Source: Rhizaria sp. SCN 62-66
Taxonomy: Eukaryota; Rhizaria, unplaced
Length of the DNA: 64,000 nucleotides
Assembly (NCBI GenBank): GCA_001724265.1
Contig: MEDY01000029.1
Location: forward strand, 1-64,000
Reading direction: 5' to 3'
Each line of letters begins with the position of its first letter. The first letter of the stretch is position 1. Position numbers and translations under genes: made by a program. The notes under the pieces were generated by a model that did not search any database, had not been told where the DNA came from, and saw nothing but the letters and a program-made list of their open reading frames with translations. Below, piece by piece: positions 24,396 to 34,416 of the stretch.

Positions 24396-25447
24396 GAGTG
24401 GAGCGCGGGGCGCGGGAAAGCGCGGGCAAGGCGCGGAGAGCGGGGCCCGGGCGAGGTCGGCGAAGCGGGGGTTACGCTTGGGATGCTGTGCACAGGTGGG
24501 ATACGCTGACGAAAGCAAGAAGAACAAAGGAGAGCAAAGTCAATGCAACACATTGTGACAAAGATTAGATATAATATGTTGTCTAATATGTGGCATATCC
24601 AGTCTAGTGAAAATACTACGAGAGAGAACTGTGCTTCTATCGAGCTGAAGAGCGAGCCATGAGGCACGAACGACCTTGTGTGGTCTGTCGCAAAAGGCAG
24701 TATATGTCAACGCAGATAAACGTAGAGGAATTGACAATATAATTTATAGCTAAAATACTACGCGGCTCATCCTATACATATGCCATATCTCTTATTAACG
24801 ATAGAATAAGATGCAACATGAGCTTCTTATAAAGCATCAGAAAACCGTTGAGGTTTGCCGTTGCCACCCCCAGCCTCCTTGCCATCGCACTCGACAAGCA
24901 GAGGGGCACTAGACTTACAACGCAGGCGGTTCGACAATAAAAACACGCATCATGCGACTAAATGCCGGTGTATTATATATACTGTGTAATCATGAGTAAA
25001 AAAAAGAAGAATTGTCCTAAATAGCCCTAGATAGCCTCAAAAAAGTGCTATACCAGCGCATGTCACGCTCGGTAATATCAAAGAGAGCAAGGAAGGCGGA
25101 GATTTACAAGGTGAAACGAGGACGGAAACATGTGCTGCACAAGCCTCATCGCAGTCAAATGAACTGGCTGGGTGTGCTAAACATGCATGTCTACGTGCTC
25201 TTGCTTTGTAGTCGAAACAAGGCGGTAAGGCACTGGGGCCTCGCCCGTGACACAAACATCGACTGCAAAAAACATCAGCGGATGCTTGCATGCAAAAGCA
25301 CGCTCCAGTCAATAAGAAAACAATTATCACGATAAGATCACGATAAGGTATAAGAAATAAAAACTCGAATTCGAGGAGTGAAAGGAAGATGAACGCGTCG
25401 CACACGATGTGCATGTGACTGGCATCCGACCCAGCTCAGTCCCTGAC
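24396..25447. other. spacer between the C2-protein and pyruvate-carrier genes
   Basis: About 1 kb of mostly AT-rich sequence holding the promoter of the C2-protein gene and the 3' region of the carrier gene. The GC-rich 80 bp just upstream of 24395 follows an acceptor-like TGCACAG, suggesting a spliced 5'-UTR. No other gene was seen. Confidence 0.45.
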
Positions 25448-26707
25448 TCAGATGGCCTTGACCGGAGCCGGGGTGCCCGCAATCGCCTTGCGCGCCAGCT
25501 GATACGCGCCAGTGAGGCCGAGGCAGAAGTTGACGAGGAAGAGAGAGTAGTTCTTGGGCGTGATGACGAGGGAGTAGCGCGCCCAGATGAAGCCCGTGGC
25601 CGTGAGCGCAGTCTGCTGCGCCATCGAGACCGACTCGATCGGGCGGTTGAAGTCGAGGATGTTGGAGATGGACAGCAGCCACTTGAACATGGGCGCCCAG
25701 CCGTGGATGGTGAAGGGGCCCACGGGGGACTCGACAGCCTGGGGGCGGGGCGAGGCACGTGCAAAGGAACGAGAGTGACGACAATAGATGACGAGAGCGA
25801 AGAAATACAAAGTGAGATATGTTGACGTACTTGAATACAGATAAGAAATAAACGGTGGTTTATCAGTGAAATTACGCGAATATACAGGATTCAAGTTGAT
25901 ATAACTCTCTAGTGGCACGGATATCAAGTGATAGTTGGGGAATATGGAACACTATCGTACCTTCTGAACCGTGGCGGGGAGATTGGGGTTGCTCAGCAGC
26001 GCGCGCTTGATGGGCCCACCGGCAACCGCGAGACCTAGCGTGCCCGCCGTGGCCAGCGCAGCAATGACAGGGTTGAACTGGAGGTCCTTGGAGGTGACGG
26101 AAGGCGCGGCGGCGGCGGGGCGGAGGGCGGCGGCGCCAGCGGCCTCGGCAGCGGCCATGCCCTCGATGCGCGCATCGGCAACCTGAAACAGAGCGAAAAA
26201 AACATAACAGTGCAAGAATAAGCACAGCGTTAGTAATATGTGCGTAAAATATAAAATCCGGGAAGCCTGGACTTGTTTTTGGTGCATTGAGCGCGACTGA
26301 GACGGAAACAAAGTGACACGTGAGAACATGGGTCTTGACGGAGGTGAATGTGGAAGTGGACGTACTGCGGCGTTAACCTTGTGAGCAAGCTGATGCTTGT
26401 AGCCGCGCTGAAGCTGGTAAAGCTGGGCGCCAACGTTGAAGAGGTGGCAGGCGAAGAGCAGGTGGTTGCGGGGCTGCACCATCCACGCAAAGCGCATGAA
26501 GACGGCGGAGTAGGCCGCCATAGTGCAGGTCATCTTCATCGAAATCACGTCCGGGGGCTTCGTAACAGCATCCGTCACGGCTGCAGCAACAAGACCCCAG
26601 TTTGCGACGGGGCCCCAGAAGTGTGTGGTCTTCCACCCGTGCTCCGGGTGCGACATAGCGTCGATGAAGCGACGGCCGATAGAGCGGGCGGGGATGCTGG
26701 CACTCAT
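25448..26707 (-). CDS. mitochondrial pyruvate carrier, MPC1 and MPC2 fused in one chain
   Basis: Spliced CDS complement(join(25448..25738,25961..26182,26366..26707)), 284 residues, stop TGA. Introns are 183 and 222 bp (donors GTACGT and GTACGA), all junctions phase 0. Residues about 19-105 are MPC1: HPEHGWKTTHFWGPVANWG, then MKMTCTMAAYSAVFMRFAW and MVQPRNHLLFACH. Residues about 189-275 are MPC2: SPVGPFTIHGWAPMFKWLLS, then LDFNRP, then QQTALTATGFIWARYSLVIT and PKNYSLFLVNF. A linker of about 75 residues joins them, with one hydrophobic stretch (NPVIAALATAGTLGLAVAGG). In other eukaryotes MPC1 and MPC2 are separate proteins that form an obligate heterodimer importing pyruvate across the inner mitochondrial membrane. 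Here MPC1 has no stop before the linker, so its message must continue into MPC2. Exon 1 has ACTAAC-like branch-site text in its downstream intron, supporting splicing. Confidence 0.9.
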
Positions 26708-27137
26708 CGAGCTTCTGCGGGCGGGAATTCGAGCGCAACGCAGAGGAAGAAGCAACAAGGCGAAAATTAGCAAAATAATTTAAATAAATCGACACATATG
26801 GCAGCATAATCGGAGCATAACTGGAATCAAGCGCGGTTGTAACTCGTTAGGAATGCATTCGAAAAAGCAGACAACCCGAACCGTTGCCAGGATGGTCTGG
26901 CCGCGGTCAGCCTCGTTGCCCACAGTCACTAGCGCGCGCATATCAACATGAAGTGACTTGAAATTAATGTGGGTTCGTTTTTATTTTATGCGTTGTAATT
27001 CTAGTGTTTATTTTACGTCTTGTTCTAAAATACTCTGTTCGTTATCTTCGCTTCCCTCCTAGTATGCTTTCTTCTTGTAAAAGCATCAACTTGATCTTGC
27101 TTGCCGCACACGACATTGACGCGCACTGTAACTCACT
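26708..27137. other. spacer upstream of the pyruvate carrier gene
   Basis: About 430 bp, AT-rich, containing the carrier promoter and the 3' end of the ZIP4-like gene. A short GC-rich block at 26880-26940 shows no codon pattern that I trust. Confidence 0.4.
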
Positions 27138-30100
27138 TTACTTGTCGACGATGCTACTCGGAGTATTATTGCGGTCATCATTGGCCAATTTCTCGCGCAC
27201 GCGCGCAATGACCTTTTGCATCCGCTCTGTTTCAATGGGCTCAGGGTCCTCCCAGTCTGTGCGCGGTCACGACGAACAAAAGCAATAACATCACGATATT
27301 TACGAGAAAATATCAAATTGTAAGATATATGGCCATGAATCGTTGGCATACTATTTTTCGACGCATTATATTTAATTCTTATCAGTTTTATGAAATAGAA
27401 AATGTTCTGTTCAGTTGCATATAATGAGTTTTTCTAAACGTACCAGTCCACTGCCCCTTGGCGGCGCCGTGCACGCGCGCCACCAGCACCTCCCGCAGGC
27501 GCGCTGCCCGCACCAGCAGCAGCTCCGCGGAGCGCATGTCCCCCGCTTTATGCGCGTCGGCGCCAAAGTTCCACGCGCGGCTGCAGACTGCGCGCACGAT
27601 TACGGCCGCCATGCTGCGCGCTGTGTCGCCGCCTGCAGCAGCAGCAGCACCAGCAGCACCAGCAGCCTGTGACTGCATGCTGCCGCTTGCGGAAGGTTTG
27701 CATGAGGGCGGTTGTAAGCCACGCTGTGATTGAGCGTCAAGGATGTCGATGACTGAGTCCGAGGGCAGTGCGAAGGCTGACCACGCAAGTGCACCGGCGC
27801 CGATGCCGGTGCCTGAACCAGGAAGAGTGCTTGCGAGATCAGCATTGGCGTTTGTGAACGGGAGAAGCTTGTCAGTGACCCCGCCGGTGAGCGAGTAAAA
27901 GCTCGCGACAGCGCTGCCGCCGTCGGCCGCAAGCATATCCCACCTCACACGGTCACCGGCAGTGACCACAACACTCGCGTTAATCGGACGAGTGTCATCA
28001 CTGTCAGCGCTGTCGGACATCACGGCTCCACTGATACTTGCAGTCGTCTCTCCAGACTGATGTTGTTGTAAACGGTGTTGTTGCAGCAGTGTCTGCGCCT
28101 CCGCGGCTGCTTTGTCGAGCGTCGCAGTGAACACCCGCTGCGCACAGTCAACCGCGCCCGCAGCGTCAGCGCGCGCGACCGCGGCCTCGGCCGAAGCAGG
28201 GGGCAGCGCGGCGTCGCGCTGTGTCATGTAGGCAAGCAGTTGAGCAAAGATCGCGAGCAGGCAGAGGGGCGAGACTTTGCGTAGGTGCAAGCACAAGTTC
28301 AGCGCGTCCTAACATTCCAAAAATTGCAGTGACAGTGAACATCGTGAGATCTTATATTTTAAGGTGTCGCATGAGACAAAACGTTGATTACATGAGATAG
28401 CGTCCGTTTTTATCGAGGTACACGTACTTTGGTGAACATAATCGCAAGGTCAGCGCGGCCAGCTGCGAGCGCGGCGTCAGTAAGAAGCTTGCATGCGACA
28501 GCGTCTCGTACCAGCGCAGGATACAGCGCCTACAAATCACAAACAAAGTGAAGAAATAACCGGAAGACATATGAGGCGAAATATCAGTTCGATATAGGTC
28601 AACATTTGAACAACATATGTTGGCCTGTGATTAGATAAGGCGAACGTACCTTGATGTAAGTGTACATCTCCGCTGACTTTTTGTTCTTGCCTCCCTCTTC
28701 AAGGGTGTTCCGCATTATGAAGACAGAGAGCAGACGGCGATTCTCGCGCACCTTAGCTTCATCAACACCGACACGTTCCGCCTGCTCTACAGCCTCCTCC
28801 AGCTCCGCAGCAGCCGTGTCGGTGCTGCTGCCAGAGACATTACTGTGCGCAGATGCAGACGTCGAGCTCGAACTGGAACTCGAGCTAGAACTACTATCAG
28901 GCATGGCGTGTTGCACCGGTGTAAGTAGCGTTGTGTCACTGTGGAACGCGTCCAAGTAAGGTTGAATCACTCGGTCCAGTAGACTCTGCGTCCGTAGCGC
29001 GCGCAGACGGCTATCTCCAGTTACAATGCTCGCTGACCGTGAACCTGAGCCCAGTGGCTGCGAGCCGAGACTGCGGCCGGTGATGCTGTTGAGAGAGTGG
29101 CCGCACCATTGCACCGAGACCTGCACAGCCGCCATTGCCATCATTGCGCCCGTGCGCGCGATACGCAGCGACAGCGAAAGCAGTTCGCGCGTGGCGATGG
29201 AGTCATGTGCGCACTGTTCACAATCACTCGTGATCTGTTCATCATTTGTTGTTGCATTCGTGCTCTCATTTTCATTTGAGCTGGCACGTGCGCCAAAACT
29301 AGCACTGTCGGTGGCACTTCCTGTTTGGTCTGCATTGTTTGCGCTCGAGTCATGAGTGTCAGTCATCGCTGCTACACTAGAGTCTGCGTTACTATCTGAA
29401 TTGGCTTTAGCAGCTACACTCGCGTTGCACACGGCTTCAGTCAATCCGCGGTCATCTGTCATATCAACAGTTTCAACCCCTGGCTTGCGCTTATCAGTGA
29501 CAGACTGACTCTGTTCGTGACTGTGTGAATGCACTGGCAATGAAGCGGCAACCACACGTAGCCTCACTGCCTCGCGCGCACACGCCCGGGCCAGCGCCTC
29601 AAGCAGCAGACCGCCAGAGTACAGAAGATAAGCTGCGTGCTGTGGCACGACTGCGTTCGCGTGCAGCGCTGACAGCCAGAGCGACTGTGTGATGTCCTCG
29701 AGACCGCGAAAGGTCAGTCCGCCAATCTTGCCGCGAGCTGCCAACTTGGCGCGTGCATTGATGTTTGCGTGAGCAGTCATGTTATTACTGTTTGTTGCAT
29801 GGCGGAAGCGGGTAATTCGATCTGAGATCATTGGCATGGGCATCAACACGGTCGTCTCAGCCGCACTTACGTTGCCGCTGCTAGTGTTATCGCGCATGCG
29901 AACGCGCTGCTTGTTGTCCCAATCACGCTCGCGCTTTAGCAACGCACGCGTGCTGGCGTTGTATCCAGCGGGCGTAGAGGGCAACTGCATAAACTGCAGG
30001 AATAGCAACGCGTCCTGTGAGAGCACCGTTGCAGCACTCGCGAAGTGCTTTGCAAGAGCTTCGTCGTCGCCATCAGTAGGATGTGTGTCGGTATCGATAT

Positions 30101-33100
30101 CGTTGTGATCACCGTCATGCTTGCCGTCATCAGCGCTAACACCTTGACCATCGCCTTTGCCCCGGCGATTGGTCTTGCTCTTGGTGTGACTGCGGGCAGT
30201 TTCAGGGCCATGAGCAGTCCCATCTTCATCAAGCGACTGTGAGGTAATGGGCTTGTCGTAGAGGAGCGTCGCGGCGTCTGTCTTAATAAGAGCCTTAAAC
30301 ACAACCCCACGCTTCACTTCAAGCCTATGCTGTTCATGTGGTGCCTTCAAGTCGGTGTGCTGACGATTGCCCTCAGTCCGCTCTTCTTCCCCTTCGTTGC
30401 CGTGTGCGCAATCAATCGCATTCGTGTGGGTGTCAAGGCTCTGTGATTCAGCAAGCAGGATCTGGACGCGCTTCATCCAGGTATCCTCCTTTGCCTCACT
30501 CTCAGCAATGCTCTTGCGTTTCAGCTCCAGTGTTTCCTTGTTTGGCACCCCGCCGCCACAGTCATCGCGGTCGAAGAGCCCCACCAGCGCACGCAGCGCC
30601 GCTGACAGCACGGGGGCCACGCCGCTGGCGTGTGCGTCGTCGGCCAGCAGACAGAGCATATCTGCGCTCATCGGCGCAGCATGACTGCCGAGAGCTGTTT
30701 TCTCACCGCGCGCAGTGTCACTGCTCTCGAGAATATCCTGAGAAGTAGCAGGCACGACATCGCCAGCGTTCCCGCGGCGGCTGATAGCGTCGGCCACGTA
30801 TTGCGGCACAGTTGCCTGGTGAGACGCGTTGAACGTGGCCGTGCTCGCAGGCTCTGCGATAGAAGCGCTACTCATCGCCATTGTAGCTTCGTCGCCAGGA
30901 TTTGCGACACTTGTGTCTGCCAGAGTCAGCAAACGATTGTGAGAGCAGAAAGAGTTGTTGTCAGTTGCCGCACTCGCACCACCATCGCCATCAGCCATTT
31001 TGCTTGCGGCAACACTCGTGGCAGTTTCGCCGGTGTTCATATCACCGCGTGCGTCACCAATCTCAGTCAAAGCGCCAGCGCTAGTGTTTGACTCAGTGCT
31101 ACCGCGAGTTGACTTACACTGCTGACACGGCGGGAAAGTAACTGTGGGCACCGCAGCCGCAGCGCCGTCGGCCAATAAAGCTTCCAACAGAGACGTTGCC
31201 TTAAGCTCGCATTGTGCCCGCTTCGCAGTGCCAATGCCGCACTCTGCGGTCAGTGCAAGGAGAGTGCGCAGGCGGTGATAGTTTGCAGTTAAGCACGCGT
31301 GACAGGCAGCATCCGCAGTACTGTTGGTGCTACTGTCTATGTTGGTTGGAGCGCGACTCCGAATAGCCTGCTGCCCCCACAGCGACAATGCGGCGGCCTC
31401 GGTAGTGCTACTGCCTTGTCCGCAAATCACATCAACTTGTTCGTCGCTCCTGGTATCACTAAGGTGCATCGCAACAAGAGCGGACGCGGCGGCAAACAAA
31501 GCGTACGCTGTTGTCAGCTGCTTCAGCTCGAAGGCGACCTGCCCGCGTGATTGCAGAAGCAAAGCCGCGTTGCCCCAGTCTAACGCAGGAAACTTGTCAC
31601 TCGCCGCGGCGTCGCTCAAGGTCACGCGCGCACCATCCTCGCTCTGCTACCCACGGTCATCAGCGCTGAGATCGCGGTCATAGTGAGTGTTGTAGTAAGT
31701 GACCGTGAGCCGCGCCCCGCCAGGCAGTAAGCGCAGAGCTTGGTCTAGAAACAAGCCAGCGCGCGCTAACAGGCGGTTGCACTCGGACAGCGCGACAGCA
31801 GGCTCACTGTGCTGCGCAGCCAACTCAGCGGCGGCGCGGCTGTCAGCGGCCGACTCGCCAGCGTGACTGCCAGCAGCTGTCGAGAGACCGTGAGTGGTGT
31901 CGCGGAAGCGGATTGCGTCGCGGAAGTCAGCGCCTGCAAGGGCCCACAGGGCAGCCATCAGGCTTGAAGAGCCAACGGTCACTACAAACAAACGCAAAGA
32001 TTATATGAGCGAGCAAAGGGTAATGCGAGGCTAAGATCAAGTTTGATGACACGGCTCCAAGTATGGTATGCATCTGCCATTGATGTTGTTGAACGAACCT
32101 GTTTTAGCGGCAGTAAGAGCGTCGTCAAACCGTCCTTGGCCGACAAGCCACTGCAACTCTGCTGCCAGCAACGCAGCACCCTGGGGATCCGAGCCAGTTG
32201 TCGTCTCAGTAACTGCGCTTTCTGAACCGTCGGCAGAAGCAACAGCAGTGGGATCGCCCATGTGACTGTGAGTCGGCGTAGCCACGGGCCAGCGTTTGTG
32301 ACCGAGAGCAAACCCGTGATCTGCGTGGGCAACGGCCTCAGCACTAAGTGCAGTCTCAGCAGCAGCAGCCGCAGAGGGGTCTGTGGTGGCCGTTAGCTGG
32401 CACAGCGACTGCAGGTACTTCACAAGCCTACATGTTGCGAAGCAAGACAAAGCATTGGGCAAGTCAGTAATACGATCGTTACAAATAGACAGCAATATCA
32501 TTCATCGACGCACTCAAACAAGAATTTCCACAGACTCGTTTTATGACGTACATTTGCTCCGTCGTGTCCTAGAGCGCCACCGCCTGCTCCAGCGCCTTAT
32601 CCGCGTCTAGCCACGCCTGCGCGCGCGCCTTGCGTGCCGCGACCCCCGCCCCGCCCGCGCGCTCAGCCGCCCGCAACAGCACGCGGCACCGCAGCCACGC
32701 GTTGTCGTGCGTCGCCTGCAGCGCGAACGCGGCGTTGGCGGCCTCGAGCGCGCGCGTAAAGGCGTGGGTGAGGAGGTAGCACGTGGCGCGCAGACGCAGG
32801 AGGCGGCTGCGGCGGGGGTTGTGGTCGGGGTGGACCTGACTGAAGCACGACAGAGCCTGTGTGCCCACGCACAACGAACGGAAGGGGACGCGTTTAGTTA
32901 GATTCGGGAAATAGTAATGCTCAGGTGTGTTCAGCTTCAGTTCATAAAAAAGAAAGGGTCAGCGATATGACTTAATGTACGTACGAGGTCGATCCAGTCT
33001 AGCGCATCGGTGTAATTCTGCTTCTCACAGAGCTCAGCAGCGTTGTTAGACGCTGTCTTGTATATGCTTTCGGCTTCAGCGGCGATCTTAGGGTTGCGCG

Positions 33101-34155
33101 TGAGCTCTGCTGCACGACGCGTGAAGGCGAGAGCGCGGTCGCTGTTGTGCATCAACCAATACTGCGTTATATTTCATCATAAGCAAAGAAAGTCGGAACT
33201 TAAGCTGAATAAAATGCATGCGCTCTAAGTAACATATTTTATAATTCGCATATTTTCTTGGATATACGCTATTATTCGAGTCTAAAGTGACGTACGAGGT
33301 TGCCCATCCAGGCGAAGAGCGTGTAGCCGACGTCGGGCACAGTGGAGACGAGCCGCGCAGTGTCGCCCAGATCATCCCAGAAGCGCAGTGCAGCTGTAAA
33401 CAGCCTCTCTGCAGCTGCATAGTCTCCGGCATCTAAGTATTGAGAGGATTTGAACAAGACAGTACGCGGCGGATAGAAAAAGCTCCGTGAGACACTTGAA
33501 GTGGGAGATCTGTTGTGAATGACTTGTTCAAGTTGAATGCGCGGGGATACAAACGTACCTGAGAACGCGCGGGCAGCGCGGCCGTGGCTCTTAACTAGCA
33601 GCGTTACGTGATCATCGCTTAGCTTGAGTGTGCCCTCATTGCGGATGCTGACGCCGCCGAGACCGAGGCCGGTCGAGAGGCAAAACATGTCGCATGCCAG
33701 GGCACGAACTTGAAGAAAGCAAAGAAGGCATGAAGGAACAATGAATGTGATGTTAAAACATTGGCCAACAATATCTGCGCATCCGAACCAAAATTTACTG
33801 CGTATATTAGTCTACAGACTTACGTTTAGCGTTCTGAAGAGGGTCCATCTCCTTCTCATGCTGGAACGCCTTGGACGAGATGTAAAGGCCCTTCTTGCGC
33901 AAGTCATTACGCACTTCGCGGGGCAGGAAGTGCCCTTGATGCTTATCTGGTGTCGATGACTCAAGAAAAATAGCAACCTAAAATAAGGTGGATGAGAAAA
34001 CACATTGTATTGCATGGAAGATGTTGGCTGACGGACAAGTTGTTGGTGTGAGCATAGGAGAGCAATTTACGTACTTCTTTGAGGACTTCCTTCACGCGTT
34101 CCTTGTCGCTAAAATCATGAACAGACGTGAAAATCCGTTCAAACAATGTTGACAT
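27138..34155 (-). CDS. ZIP4/SPO22/TEX11-like TPR protein; contains two in-frame TAG codons
   Basis: Eleven exons: complement(join(27138..27256,27444..28308,28428..28529,28650..31981,32099..32427,32552..32856,32985..33161,33296..33432,33559..33708,33824..33977,34075..34155)), 1916 residues counting TAG at codons 329 and 556, stop TAA. All ten junctions keep frame. Nearly all donors are GTACGT. The N-terminal third is alpha-helical TPR: LRALACDMFCLSTG, AGDYAAAERLFTAALRFWDD, SDRALAFTRRAAELTRN, YTDALDWIDL, ALSCFSQVHPDHN. The C-terminus has a further repeat (AWNFGADAHKAGDMRSAELL). The order of repeats resembles meiotic ZIP4/SPO22/TEX11, scaffold of the crossover-promoting ZMM group. That assignment rests on pattern, not alignment. 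The middle (exon 8, 3.3 kb) has Ser/Asn/Asp-rich low complexity between helices. The start at 34155 is the first ATG after an upstream in-frame TGA. Confidence 0.78.
31647..31649 (-). other. in-frame TAG read as sense (codon 556, ZIP4-like gene)
   Basis: Context is SADDRG-TAG-QSEDGARV, inside the 3.3-kb exon 8. Helical, well-ordered sequence lies on both sides in the same frame. Confidence 0.78.
32569..32571 (-). other. in-frame TAG read as sense (codon 329, ZIP4-like gene)
   Basis: Context is EQAVAL-TAG-DTTEQ, six codons before the GTACGT donor of exon 6. The splice to exon 7 (LVKYLQSLCQL) completes a Met codon and keeps frame only if TAG is translated. Confidence 0.85.
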
Positions 34156-34416
34156 GTTTTCAAGCAAGATCAACGATGAGATCACGCTTTGCACATTGTC
34201 GAATCAAGAGCAGATCCCACCCAGCAGTTCCGCGCGGCCTCCCTACTCGCACCACCGCAAAGTGACGTGCGAAATTACGGCGAGGTTGCTTGAATGATCA
34301 TGGGTGTGAAAGTACGGCATGAAAACATGTTTACTGAATTGGTCATTTTTTTGTCGCAACATCATTGGCCAGCGCTACAAAGCGTGATCAAAGCGTGGTC
34401 TCCACGCAGTCACCAG

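Noticed and set aside
25961-26182. MPC2 as a separate gene starting at the Met in the middle exon
   Set aside because: MPC1 has no stop before this exon, spliced or unspliced, so its message must run into it. An alternative internal start cannot be excluded but does not remove the fusion.
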